58,365 bases of DNA, from the NCBI GenBank assembly GCA_030770535.1, contig JASVEC010000098.1, positions 1-58,365 on the forward strand, given 5' to 3'. The translations under genes were made by a program, and so were the position numbers. Shown here piece by piece: positions 33,577 to 45,697 of the stretch. The DNA comes from Batkoa obscura. Taxonomy: Eukaryota > Entomophthoromycota > Entomophthoromycetes > Entomophthorales > Batkoaceae. The first letter of the stretch is position 1; every line of letters starts with the position of its first letter. The notes below the pieces were generated by a model. The model saw only the letters and a program-made list of their open reading frames with translations, made no database searches and had not been told where the DNA came from.

Positions 33577-34763
33577 ATGGATCAACCAACAACTAAATAT
33601 AATCCATTTAAAACTACTGCCTTTCATTATAAAGGTTCTGTATTAATCTATGTTTTGCCCAAAGCCATCTTCTTTACTATATGGTCTGTGTCTATCTGGG
33701 CAATTGAAGTCTATGGCAACTTATCTTCAACAGTAATAAAGACTATTGCATTCAACAATGCACTGATCGTTTTACTCGGACTAGTAATCTCATTATTACT
33801 TGTTTTTCGTACTAATACAGCTTATGATCGATATTGGGAAGGAAGAAGACTTTGGTCAGATATGACCATGATCATTCGTTCAACAGCAAGAACTATATGG
33901 GTCCAAGTAGAACAAGCAGATTCTTTTGATAAAGATATGAAATTACAAGTGATACATTTATTAGTTGCTTATGCTTACGCATGTAAACATAATATTAGGG
34001 GTGAGTTTGGAGAACATGCTTCAGATTTAGAAAACTTCTTATCTCATTTGACAGAGGGTAATGGTATGCCAATGTCACCTGAATCAACTAGATCAAATTC
34101 AACAAATTCAGTTACTAAATTAATTAAAAAAACATTTGATAAAAAAGATAATGATTTTCTACCAATATTAATTACTCATAAGATTACTTTAGTTATTGAT
34201 TATTGGTTTAAAAATGAAAAAATAGCCCCAGCAGTAGCTACTATTTTATTAAATAATTTAAATGTCATGGTAACTTCATATGCAGGGTTTGAAAGAATTT
34301 TAGATACGCCAATTCCAATGGCTTATGCTATTCATTTATCTCAATGTGTTTGGCTATTTTGTTTATTATTACCATTTCAATTATTGTTCTTATTTTCAGG
34401 TGTTTATAAGTTTTTTGCTATTTTATTTACACTTGTCTCTGCTTTTACTATATTTGGTATTATTAACATTGGTGAAGAAATTGGTAAATTATTATATTTT
34501 ATTTATTTATTTATTTATTTATTTATTATTATTATTTTATATTAATTCGTTTTTACTTTTACTTAGAAAATCCATTTGGATACGATGCAAATGATTTACC
34601 ATTAAATGAATACTGCGAAATTTTGAATTTAGAAATTAATCAAATGATCAAAAAAGTAGCACCAAATGTTAAAGATTGGGTATTTAATAATGATCATATT
34701 AAATATATTAAAAAAACATTTTCTATTAAATCAAAAAATCATACTAAGATTATTATTAATTAA
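33577..34763 (+). CDS. Bestrophin-like (UPF0187) membrane channel (367 aa)
   Basis: Probable anion channel of the bestrophin/RFP-TM family. Two exons, 33577-34483 and 34567-34763, in frame. Membrane segments lie near residues 25-45, 60-78 and two close together at about 255-310. The signature FRTNTAYDRYWEGRRLWSDM follows the second segment, and the post-membrane motif IGEEIENPFGYDANDLPL is restored exactly across the intron, which supports the splice. A Ser/Thr/Asn-rich linker lies around residues 160-190. The intron holds a (TTTA)n run. Confidence 0.9.
34498..34528 (+). repeat. (TTTA)n in the bestrophin intron
   Basis: About seven tetranucleotide units within the 83-bp intron. Confidence 0.85.
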
Positions 34764-34826
34764 AATTAAAATATTATATTATATTATCATTATTAATTTT
34801 ATTTTTCAACTTTGTTTTTTATATGT

Positions 34827-34871
34827 TATACTTTATATTTTATACTTTATATTTTATACTTTATATTTTAT
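34827..34871. repeat. Tandem repeat, period 15
   Basis: TATACTTTATATTTT repeated three times between the convergent ends of the bestrophin-like and PPIP5K genes. Confidence 0.8.
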
Positions 34872-34925
34872 AAAAAAATACTTAAAATTATATAATTTTA
34901 ACAAATCATTTGTAATTAATTTCAA

Positions 34926-37900
34926 TTAAGAACTATCTTTCAATAAACTAGGAGTAGACCCTTTAGATCCTACTGAATAATTACTGGGTGAAAGAATAGG
35001 AGATATATTATCTGGGGAATTAATAGGAGATTCCCAGTTTTCTAAAGTAAAATCTGGAATATCTCTATAATCTTTAGATAATAATTGATTAAAATTATTA
35101 ATAGCAACATCTAAATCCATATGATCTGTTAAATTAATTCTTGAAGCTACTGAAAGTGCATGATGTTCATCCATTTGTAAATCCATAATAAAAGAATGAT
35201 GAGCACCTGGAGAAAACCCTAATCGTAATGAGAATTCTTTTTCATCCATATCATCTTTTTGACATTCATATAATTCAAATGTTATTTGTGTTAAATAATC
35301 TAATTCCCCAATTTCATGGGCTCTTAAATTCACTGGTAAGCCACCATTTAATACAATATTTAATAAGGTATGAACATGGGATTCTAAACAAAAATAATAA
35401 ATTCAATATTAAATAACCTAATAATATTATAATATTTAATTAAGTTTACCTTTAGTAAAATAAAGAATAGTAGCTGGTTTTGTAGAATCTCTAATAGTCA
35501 ATAAATCCTTTAAAATATTAGTCAATAAATTTCTACTTGTCAACATACCAATAGATAACTTCTCTTCGTTAGTAATGCCATATTCTCTAGGTGCAATCAT
35601 ATCAAAAAATAACTTAGCACTCCTATACAATTGTTTAAGTGGTTCTAAAGAATATTCATCTTTTTCACAACAAAATACTTCTTCCAAAAAATCTCGATTA
35701 TGTAATGCATCATATTTTAAACTATCATATAATTCACATACTTTTCCTGGATCAAATCTAGATTGTTCAACATCACAATATTCTTTAATTAGTTTTTCCC
35801 ATCGTTCTTTAAATAATTGTGGGTTATCATTACAACACCATTTTTCTTCTTTTAAGACTGATAAATTCATTTTTTTTAAATTATCTCTCATTATGTCTCT
35901 TAATCGAATTAACGATTCTTTAATCTTTTCTGCTAATTCTCTAGGAGTTTCTCCATTTGGTGTTTCAAAATAACTTAATAATGGGGAAGTACTATTTAGT
36001 TTCATACATTCTTTTAATTCTGCTTTGACTATATCTGTTTGTTCTTTAGCATCATTACTATCATCTAACATTTCTTTTTCAACTTGTATAAAATTTGGAT
36101 CGATTTCTTTTAAATTTAAAAAGGGTTTGATAAATGATTCAGCTAAGAGATAATTTTATTATTATTATTATTAAATTATATAATATAAATTACCTGTAGC
36201 TACTACTCTTCTTTCCGAACTTGAATAAACTTTAACATCATCTAATAAATTTTTATTGATAATTGTTAAATCTTTTCGCATATTTAAACCAAGATCAGAT
36301 GAATGATGGGTAGCTGCATGAGTAAACTAAATATAAAAATTAAACATCTTAATTAAATTATATATTATAATTATAGTTACCTCTCCACCCCATTTGATAA
36401 TAACTTGCATTGAATCTAAAATCCCATTGATTTTATTAAAACTTGGTTTCACTTGAATTTTAGTACCAGGTAATGAACCTTTCTTTTTCAATATTAAATC
36501 AATTTGAATTAATTTTGTTTTCTCTTGTCCATCTTCTTTTTCAATTGCCTTTTTAATACTTTCTTTAAATTCTTTAATATTTTCAGGTTTACGAATAATC
36601 ACTTCTTCTTTAGAATCATTTAACCAATTAGCAATGAATTTAGAGGTCATCTTAAACTTTGCTTTTTGTTTAGGTGTACGATCTGCATGTCTTAAGACCG
36701 AAATAAATCCTTTTAATGTCCAAACATTTTCGAAAGTTGGTTCGACATCGGTAACATGAGAAATATATTTCCTTTTTTCTGCATTTTTAAACATCTCCAA
36801 AAATAATGCCGCTGTCTTTGCATAATATTCTTGATTACCTTTAACAAAGGACCAACCATTAACATCAATAACATAAGATTTTCCATTAGCTCTTAATAAA
36901 TCCAAACCACAAATTGTTTGTCCAAATGTTAAACATACGTTTTTAGCTATCTCTTTTTCTATTTTAGATAACTCAGTTACATACCGCATTTCTTTACCAT
37001 CCACATTACGTCGAACTAAGCCATCCACTACTGGTGATTTTCTTGTTTCTGCATGGGCAAACTCAGGTCCTACAGTATATACTTTGATATCTTCTGAATT
37101 ATCAACATCAATAAATTTTTCATAAATAAAAGAACCATCCATTCTTAATTCATTTTCATTGGGGAAAAATTCACTTGATTTATTTGCTATTTTACGAAAT
37201 AATTTTCGAGTACCACCACCTTGAGAAGAATGATAATAAATATTAATATTATGATTTTCTCCATCCACTGGTTTTTCAACAAATGGTTTACTTAATCTTA
37301 CACCATCTACTTCAATAGTATCCTGATCGATGACTTTTAATTCATTATTTTTCAACGATTTGATATATTCAATTGCTTTTAATGGCAATTTTTCCATGTA
37401 TTCTAGATCCAAGTTCGGGCCATTGTCTCTAGTAACTGTTAATCTTTGAGGAGTAGGAACACCTACCGCTTCAAGAATACCAAGTACTAATCTTCGATCC
37501 CATAATACCTTTTGTAAATATAAGTCATTGACACAAAAAGGTTTTCTTAATTCAACATATTTTATAGCTTTATCTAAGGGAAAACCACTCGAAAAAAAAG
37601 AAATTAAAAAATCACATACTGGCCATTTTTCTACCTCTATTTGATATTTAATTTACTTAGTGAGTGAGAGGATGATGAAAAATAGTTGATAAATTACCTT
37701 CATCTAATATAACTTTGTCACCAAAGATAATAATTTCATAATCAACTTCACTTTCTATAATTCGATTTAAGATATCTCTCATTGGTTTAGATCTTGCTTT
37801 AACATCACGGGCACAGACACCAATGATAGCTATTTTGAAAAGATATTAGTTACCAGTGAATGAGACTAAAGATGAATAATAATAAAACTCACGTTTCTTT

Positions 37901-37965
37901 TTACTAATTCTTGGTAATTGAAAAAAACTTCTATAAGAAGAAGATAAGTCGAATAGTCGCTGCAT
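34926..37965 (-). CDS. ASP1: Inositol hexakisphosphate / diphosphoinositol kinase (PPIP5K, Vip1/Asp1)
   Basis: Makes 1-diphosphoinositol phosphates (1-IP7, IP8) and hydrolyses them through a second domain. Spliced from about seven exons on the minus strand. Start at 37965: [20 protein letters not shown], then [20 protein letters not shown] and [17 protein letters not shown]. The ATP-grasp kinase part continues with [80 protein letters not shown] and [20 protein letters not shown]. The histidine-acid-phosphatase part opens with [17 protein letters not shown] and ends with [20 protein letters not shown] and a Ser/Pro tail. Both domains appear complete. Exon borders in the middle (about 35330-35440 and 36070-36330) are less certain. 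Confidence 0.9.
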
Positions 37966-39077
37966 TTTTGTTATCTAAAAATAAGAGAAATGATGAGAAA
38001 AAAAGAGTTGAAAATACTTTTAAAAGTTGCTGAATGCTGAGTTTCTATGGGTGTTATTTTTAAGTTTTTAATACTGATATTAAATTATTAAAATTAAAAT
38101 TAAATTTTGTATTAAAATAATAAAAACTAATTTTAAATTTAATTAATTGATTTGTTAATCTTTGAACTGAGCATAATTTTAAGTTTAAATTTAAAAATAG
38201 CTTAAAGTTAAATTAGTCACTTTTACTACACACAAAAGTTTTATTAAAGTTAAATGAAGTATATAACGAAATATATAATATCAAAACTAATTATTAGAGT
38301 CATAATAACTTTAAAACTTATTCTTTCATTTTATTATATAAAAAATAGCGTGTAAACTTTATGAAATAGTAAAATAGGATAGAAAATATTAAATACTAAA
38401 ATCTTAATTTAAGCTCACCAATTAAACTTGAAAGATAGTATAAAGTTAAAACTCATAAATTGAAACTGAAAAAATGATATTTTAAAACCCTACAAAAATG
38501 ATACAATATTGTATAAGTGGAATAAAATAGCAGAATATAATATAAACAACATAGTAGTAGTGATAAAATTCGAGAAAGCTATTCCTTTATTCATCTCACT
38601 TTTATACATAGATGAACTAAAACTAAAAACTTTAGTTGAGTTAATCCCAAATAAGTAAAATCCCAAGTTTTCTTTTATGATTTTGTCCATTTCTTGTAGC
38701 ATAAATATTCAAACTAATCCACTATCAAAAATAAAAACAAAATCTAAAAAATTTATTTAGAAATTAGACAGAGACAGAGCTATTTTCAATAAGAGTAACA
38801 ACCATGTAAGTTGAAGCTTTTTTAATATTATAATTTTTGTCAACAAGATAATTAATAGATGTTTATATTATAAAAACCTATATATCTAATTGTAACTTTA
38901 CTAAAGACCAATAGTAATTACGTTTTGAGTTTAGTAATTATTTTTCTTATTGAATTAAATTTCTGCAATGAAAAATTGAAATTGGGTTCTTGTTACTCCA
39001 TGTTGAATAAATAGAATTGATTGGTTTTAATTAGTAGGGATTTATATATAGATTTTATTCTTAGAAATAAAATGAAA
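37966..39077. other. Intergenic, no supported gene
   Basis: Holds a 70-codon hydrophobic frame (38490-38702, minus) with no recognisable family. The rest is AT-rich. Confidence 0.5.
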
Positions 39078-39160
39078 GATCAGGTGGCCGAGTTGGTCTA
39101 AGGCGCCGTGTTAAGGCCGCGGTCTCTTCGGAGGCGTGGGTTCGAATCCCATCCTGATCA
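39078..39160 (+). tRNA. tRNA-Leu (anticodon AAG)
   Basis: Full class II cloverleaf of 83 nt. Acceptor stem GATCAGG pairs with CCTGATC, discriminator A. D-arm GCCGAGTTGGTCTAAGGC. Anticodon stem CCGTG/CGCGG with loop TTAAGGC, anticodon AAG at 39113-39115. A long variable arm (TCTCTTCGGAGG region) and T-arm with GTTCGAATC follow. No intron. A T run right after (39161-39165) is the Pol III terminator. It reads CTT and, with inosine at position 34, CTC. Confidence 0.96.
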
Positions 39161-39165
39161 TTTTT
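39161..39165 (+). terminator. Pol III terminator
   Basis: TTTTT directly after the tRNA discriminator base. Confidence 0.8.
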
Positions 39166-40978
39166 GTGGATTAAAATTTGATTTTTTATATAATAAAATA
39201 TATAATAGTTAGTTCTTTAAAAGAAAACAAATACTAAACACAGAGTTTAATATTGAGTAGAATGGGCTAATCTTAGCTCCAAGGTTCCACTTTTTCCCGA
39301 TATTTCTACTGTCAAAGAAATCATAAATTAAGCATAAATTGGATGATAATAGAGGCTGTTCTTTATATAAAAATTAGACAAAATATTTTTAAAACCTCCA
39401 CCTAGATCAAATCAGACAAAAATAAGAATATTACTCAGAGTTTTGAGTTCAACTCCTATTCTTTAAACATAATGAATTTTATTTAAATAATACACCACCT
39501 TTGTTCACTTTGCGAATCCATAAAGTAAGTCTATTGAGGTTTAAAATAGATCCCAGCAGAACTTAAAGATCAATTACTATTTTTCAGCGGAGTTCTGAAT
39601 ACTGCATTTATAGTTTAAATTTCAAATGAAACCAGAAATTTAGTTTAAGAAGAATCAATAGCCTTTGTTTTGTTTATTATTTATTGTTTTTGTTAAAATC
39701 AAAGGTTCAAATCAACCATTTACGAAATTTTATATATTATTTTAACAGTCTTATAAGACTACAATGTGTTGTTACTATTAACTATTATTTATAAGTGTAA
39801 TTGAAGATATATTCCATAAAAATAAGGATAAAAATTTAAAGTGTTGGGGAAAATGATATTATAATTAATTAATTACTTTATAGAATGCTTAAATAAAATG
39901 ATAACAAATTAAAGACTTTGATTGTAACTGTAATTAATAATATATACTAAAATTAGTAATTCATTTATAATTTTAGTGTTCTTGCTTTTTTATAATATTT
40001 TATTTGACTTATCAATGCTAAATTACAGTAGGATAATAGGGTTAATCTCAAAAGCGAATATTTGAAATATTTAACAAAAACAAATATTACTATAATAACC
40101 AAATTTTAGATCGTAATATAAATAGCATTTATCGATAAATAAACAAATAAATAGGCTATATTCTTTATATTCAAATATATGACGTAAATTTCAATAAAAA
40201 AGATCAACAAAGTAATCTATTTACTAGTGGGTTTAATAGCATGAATTGATTTGTTGACATGGCTTTAACAGTAGCATTTTAAGTTGATATTTACATTATA
40301 AAAATACAGGTATGATAATGAATAGAAGAGAATTTATTGTTGAACATCAACAAGTTGAAAATACAAAACTTATTTTAATCTAATTCATAGTATTACTATG
40401 GTCTTTTTATTCAGAATAATAAGTTTTAGATAAAAGGTGTAGTAAAGAATAAAAAAAGAAAGGAGAAATAAGTGGAATTCGAGATCAAACTCATTGTTAA
40501 TTTACGGATAAAAAACTGAAATGGACAAGTTTTATTCAACAAAATATGAAAAAAACCCTGCTTTTAAACTTTAATTTTAGCTTAATTAAGTAGATGACAA
40601 GGAGTGAAAATCATATGCTAAAAAGGAGAGCCAATAACAAGTGTTAAAGATTAATTAAAGTGGGGTGCTTTTGAAAAAAGTATCCAGTTAAAATAACATG
40701 GTAACTTGAAATTTATTCAACAATAAGATGCTTGGTAAAGCAGTTTAATTACTATATTGGGTAAGTGACCTAAAAACTGTTAGAAACAAATTTAAACTCT
40801 TTAATGAATAGCATGGGTACTTTTCCTATTAATTAACGACGATGAAAATTATTATCAACAATCAAACTCAAGCCTAACTAAAATTTTAAAACTATATAAA
40901 TCAATTAAATTTTTCTTTTAATTTTTTTGATTTTTATTTTTTTGTTTTTATTTATTTAGATTTTTTATAATAATTATA
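39166..40978. other. Intergenic, no gene seen
   Basis: 1.8 kb upstream of the kinase gene without a supported frame or RNA. Confidence 0.5.
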
Positions 40979-42280
40979 ATGATGAGTGACAATTTAACTA
41001 GTTTAAATGAATTTCAAAGTAAAAGATGGAGTGGTTACGATAGATATGCTGTAAGAAGAAGTATCTATCTAAGTGATTCTGATAATAATGAGTTGATCAA
41101 TGCCTCAAGTACATTTGATAGTAGTAATAGTTCTTATTTACCTTTACAATTAGTAGCTTCTCGTTTTCAATTTCCAAACATTAATCCGAATTTAGTGAAT
41201 AAACAAACTCAATTATCCACTTTAGAGAACAAACAAAAAAAACGATTCTCTATCAATTTTCTTACTAAACGTAAAAGAATCGATAATCAATTTAAAATTT
41301 TACATGAAGTAGCAACTACAAAGTTTAAAAATAGTTATGAATTAACCCATACCGAATTGGGTCGTGGTGTAAGTGGTGCTGTATTCTTAGTTAGGCGGAT
41401 AGTGGATGGGGAATACTTGGCAGCAAAAGCTTATGTCAAAAAGAGTAATTCTGGTAAATATTCAAAAACAAAGTTTTTAAATAAGATAGCTTCAGAAGTA
41501 GTTATGTTGTCTCAACTTCATCATGAAAATGTAATCAAAACAATTGATGTAGTTTCTCATTATGACCAGATAGTTACCATTATGGAATTTTGTCCTGTTA
41601 ATTTATTCCGTTTAATCAAAGAAAAATCATTAAATTTATTTGATTTACAAGAATATTTCAGTCAATTAGGAGCTGGTGTAGCTTATCTACATAATGAATG
41701 TGGAATAGCTCATCGTGATTTAAAGTTAGAAAATTTGGGTATTGGTCAAGATGGTCAATTAAAAATTTTGGATTTTGGGTCTGCTATTTGTCTTGCTCCT
41801 AATTCCCCTTCCATTCCAGAACATACTTGTCCAGTGTGTCCACCACCTATGATCACCTCATGCCGTTCTTCATCTTCATCAAGTGATTTTTTATTTAAAC
41901 AAAACAAACGTGTACCTTCTATAAAAGTTAAAGGTCTTTGTGGTTCAGATCCTTATATTGCCCCAGAGATTTGGGAAACTGTAGCAAATTTAAGACGTGG
42001 TACTGGAAATTGCCATTGTTGTAGACAATGTGGTTATGATCCATTTAAAGCGGATATTTGGTCTTTAGGAGTAATCTATGTTTCTATGCATTCGGGTAAA
42101 TTCCCTTGGGGTGTAGCTAAGCCTCATGATGCTGATTTCAATCTATTTAAAAGTAATCGAGTAGGTAGACTATCTAGGTTTAGAGTACCCAATTATTCGT
42201 TAAAGATGTTAATGGGCATGCTTACACTTTGTCCAATGGAAAGGTTTGATATCGATATGGTGATGTCATATAATAATTAG
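40979..42280 (+). CDS. Serine/threonine protein kinase, Npr1/Hal5-like (433 aa)
   Basis: Single exon. About 120 residues of Ser/Asn-rich and basic N-terminus precede the kinase fold: glycine loop LGRGVSGAV (G128), ATP lysine in AAKAY (K150), catalytic loop AHRDLKLEN (H245-R246-D247), DFGSA (D265), YIAPEIW and DIWSLGVI. The segment between DFG and APE is long (over 50 residues), with TCPVCPPPM and a serine run, and a CHCCRQC cluster lies just after APE. The final SLKMLMGMLTLCPMERFDID block resembles fungal Npr1/Hal5 kinases, which regulate plasma-membrane transporters; that assignment is tentative. Two ATGs are adjacent at the start. Confidence 0.85.
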   Translation: MMSDNLTSLNEFQSKRWSGYDRYAVRRSIYLSDSDNNELINASSTFDSSNSSYLPLQLVASRFQFPNINPNLVNKQTQLSTLENKQKKRFSINFLTKRKRIDNQFKILHEVATTKFKNSYELTHTELGRGVSGAVFLVRRIVDGEYLAAKAYVKKSNSGKYSKTKFLNKIASEVVMLSQLHHENVIKTIDVVSHYDQIVTIMEFCPVNLFRLIKEKSLNLFDLQEYFSQLGAGVAYLHNECGIAHRDLKLENLGIGQDGQLKILDFGSAICLAPNSPSIPEHTCPVCPPPMITSCRSSSSSSDFLFKQNKRVPSIKVKGLCGSDPYIAPEIWETVANLRRGTGNCHCCRQCGYDPFKADIWSLGVIYVSMHSGKFPWGVAKPHDADFNLFKSNRVGRLSRFRVPNYSLKMLMGMLTLCPMERFDIDMVMSYNN

Positions 42281-43516
42281 AACCTCCCATTTTGTTGATT
42301 TGTAGAAGCTTTATTAACCAATTTTTATTAACCTATTTTGTATAATAAAATCATTTTTTTTAACTGTAATTTATGCTTTCTCCAGTTCAATTTTTTGTCA
42401 GTTTAGTAACATTTATTTTAATAAATACAAACAGCATAGTAAAACCGATATTAAATTACTATGAATTTAACTGTATTTTTATTGAACTGACGTTAAAAAT
42501 AATATACACATAAATGGATTTTACCCCATCTCAAAGCTTGCATTTGTTGATTTAATATTAGCTTTAATTAAATTCTTATTTTAATTTACTAATAAAAAAG
42601 TTGAATTTTAAATTTTCATAATGATAAATTATATTTTTAATTATAAAAAACATTTTGATTTAAAAACTCTCAAATAATAACAAAGTATGTATGAATTTAA
42701 AAGCCCAATTAGAATTATAAATGATTTTGATTTTTTGCAGAATTTCTTAAATTCAGATGAGGTAATTTCAAATTAAGAAAAAACATTTAGAAAGTGAGTT
42801 TTTTTATTTTTAAGAAACAAAATCAGAAAATACTTAATTTCTAAAATATGCACCCATTTCCACACTATTTATACTGCTTAATTTGTTATTTTTGCAATAA
42901 ACCAAAACTCGAAAAAAGTTGAGGTTTGAGTTGAAATTAACCTGTATAACACAATATCAACTTAATATACTAATTTATTATAAATATATATAATATACCA
43001 TTTAAGTTTATCATTATATATAATCATCATTCCTAAAAGCTGATTGTTTGGAATAGACACAGAATTAATTACGCAACTAATATTATATAATAAAAACCAA
43101 ACTAGCTTTTCAAAAGTTCAATAATATTGTAGAGTGATTAATTAAAGTATGATTTCAATTTCATCACTATGTAATAAATAACTTATAGATAACAATTTAA
43201 TTTAGTCATGATAAACAAATGGCTTAAAATAGTATTATAATCTAAACACTATAAGTAAAAACAATATATACATCAAATTCATAGATCAAAGTAGTAAACA
43301 CATAAAATTACATAAAATAAAATTTAACATTCATAAAAACAAAAAAATAAAGATTTAAAAATATTTATAATAATAATCGCTCTTTAAGTTATCAACATAA
43401 AATTGTTTTGTAAATAAATTTTTATGATAAATAAGTTTCAATTATATGCTATTAAGTAAAAAAATTAAACTAAGTGTAACTGATAAGCCATGGTCCAACA
43501 TTCCATATTTCTTTTC
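42281..43516. other. Intergenic, no gene seen
   Basis: Convergent 3' region between the kinase and the Rab GTPase. Confidence 0.5.
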
Positions 43517-44529
43517 TCAGCATGCACATCCCTCTACCTTTTCTTCTCCACGATCTAAATCGACTCTAGCTCCATTTTGATTACCTCTACCAAGTCGATT
43601 ACGTACTGAAGAAGTAGGTTCTAATGGCATTTTCTTGGCTACAAAGAAATACAATTTAATTACAAAATATGAAAAACTTAATTTAAAACTCATACCTAAT
43701 TCTGTAAATAATTCTTGAATATTGACAGATCCTTTTGCTGAAGTTTCAAAAAATATAAGTCCTGCTTCTTGAGCAAATTCTCTAGCCTCATCTGTACTAA
43801 TGGCTCGACGGGATTCCAAATCACATTTGTTTCCTGCTAATGCTATCACTATATTTGAATCTGCTTGCTTATGTAATTCCTCAATCCATGCTTTAGCTTT
43901 TTCTAAAGAGGCCTAACAATCATAAATTAATAAATGCTCATACTGGAATTATATATTATTACAGGCTGGGTAATATCATACACAACTATGGCGCAGTTAG
44001 CGTTACGGTAATACATAGGCGCTAAAGACTATATAATTATATTAAAAATTATTATTTTAAATTTAATTTCAATCTTTACTCTATATCTTTCTTGGCCAGC
44101 GGTATCCCTTTGTTTAATTTATAATTAAATTTTTTGTTTATAAAAGACACTATTATTTATTACCATATTTCAAACTTGACTGTAGTACCATTTTCAAGTA
44201 CAAGGGATTGGGTTAAAAAAGCGGCTAAATTAAATAATTTAATTAAAAAGTAAAGTTAGATTTAATAGTCACTTACCACCAATGGTACTCTCCCTGTAGT
44301 CATCAAATTGGTCTTTAACAAATCTCAATACAAGACTAAAAGGTCGTTTTAATTTTTATTCCATTCTTTACAAACTATAAATTCTACCTTGATTTACCAA
44401 CTGCAGACTCACCTAATAAAAATATTTATAAGTAACAAAATCATTAACAAAAGCACTAAGCTTACCTAGTAATACCAATTTAAATTGAAAGGTATCATTA
44501 GATACCAATGAGTTACGTTTTGAAGACAT
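43517..44529 (-). CDS. Rab5-type small GTPase (Ypt51/Vps21 family)
   Basis: Regulates fusion of early endosomes. Exons split by at least six short introns give MSSKRNSLVSNDTFQFKLVL, then LGESAVGKSS (P-loop), LVLRFVKDQFDDYRESTIGA, AFLTQSLVLENGTTVKFEIW, DTAGQERY (switch II), SLAPMYYRNANCAIVVYDIT, GNKCDLESRR (guanine binding) and FFETSAKGSVNI. YRESTIGAAF and SLAPMYYR are Rab5-subfamily marks. The C-terminus ends VEGCAC, a CxC type double geranylgeranylation signal. One intron lies near the C-terminus (before AKKMPLEP), which the raw frame reads through. Confidence 0.93.
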
Positions 44530-45387
44530 TATAAAATCGTAGTTTTAGAACAAATAATAAAAAATTAGTTTTAGATTTTAGCTGTTAGTTGATCCTATTT
44601 TTCATGGCTTATTAATTTCTCCACTTCAATAAACAAAAATGTTATCTTTTAGCCATTTACTTGATCACTATTGGTTGAATAATGTGTTATCGTAGATTGT
44701 GATTCGTTACTATTGGCCAATTAATTTTATTTGGTCACAATTACTTGAGGCTTTTTGTATCTTTTTTTGGTTTATATTTGATTTTTTAGATAGTGTGGAG
44801 TTTCCAGTTTGGGTTTAGCTTTAGCTTTAGCCATGATTTAATGAGTATTTTAAGTTCATTAACTACTTGAGTACTATAAATGAGTTTTACTTGTCAAATT
44901 AGCTTTAACTAAGTAAAAGTCATCCTCGAATAATCAAAAGAATCAAGAATTCTGATCCAATCAAACAGAATTTTTTTTGGATGTTTGGTACTTAAAGGGT
45001 TAATATTAATATTAAATAATGTTTTTGATATAGTTTTACCATCACTTTAATGAATATATAATTAGTATATAAACTGGAACAACTTTAAACGAATTTGCGG
45101 TTTATAGATGGTTTGATTAAAGCAACTATAACTAGTTTATAAACATTGTGAACTGCTTTTTATTCATAGTAATTTAAACATATAAAGTGTTGTATTATGG
45201 TTTATTACTGCTATGTTTTCTAACAAATAATGGTTAATTAAATTTTTATCTGTTTTCTTACAATTATCTTTTGAATATCTAAAAGTATTTTAAGGCCTTG
45301 GCTATTTGTTTAAAACTTTGATTTAAATTTTATTTTAAACTTAAAATTATTATCAAAACATTATTGATTAAAAAAACAGTAAATAAT
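44530..45387. other. Intergenic, no gene seen
   Basis: Upstream of the Rab gene, up to the third transposon copy. Confidence 0.5.
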
Positions 45388-45697
45388 GGGGCTGTCCTAA
45401 TTGGTTTCAGAATCTACTTAGAAATTAATCCAAATTTAAAATTCCAAGTTTGTGTTCAATATAACGGTTAAATCTAAAAAGCCTAAAATTAAATGTCTCT
45501 ATTTAAAACTTATTTTAATTGTTTCCTTTTCTTAAATAGCTAATTTTCCTAACTATATATTTTATGTTAGTTCTGTTAGATATTTAACAGATATATAATA
45601 TATAACTATATGATTATATAATTATATAAATACATAATTATATAAACACAGTTATTTGACTTTATTTGACTTTATTTTTTGTTGAAATAAAAATAAA

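Noticed and set aside
38490-38702. 70-codon hydrophobic minus-strand frame
   Set aside because: It has an ATG and a possible membrane segment, but no family marks, and AT-rich DNA gives such frames by chance.
39111-39117. Reading the tRNA anticodon as TAA
   Set aside because: With the 5-bp stem CCGTG/CGCGG the loop is TTAAGGC and the anticodon falls on AAG.
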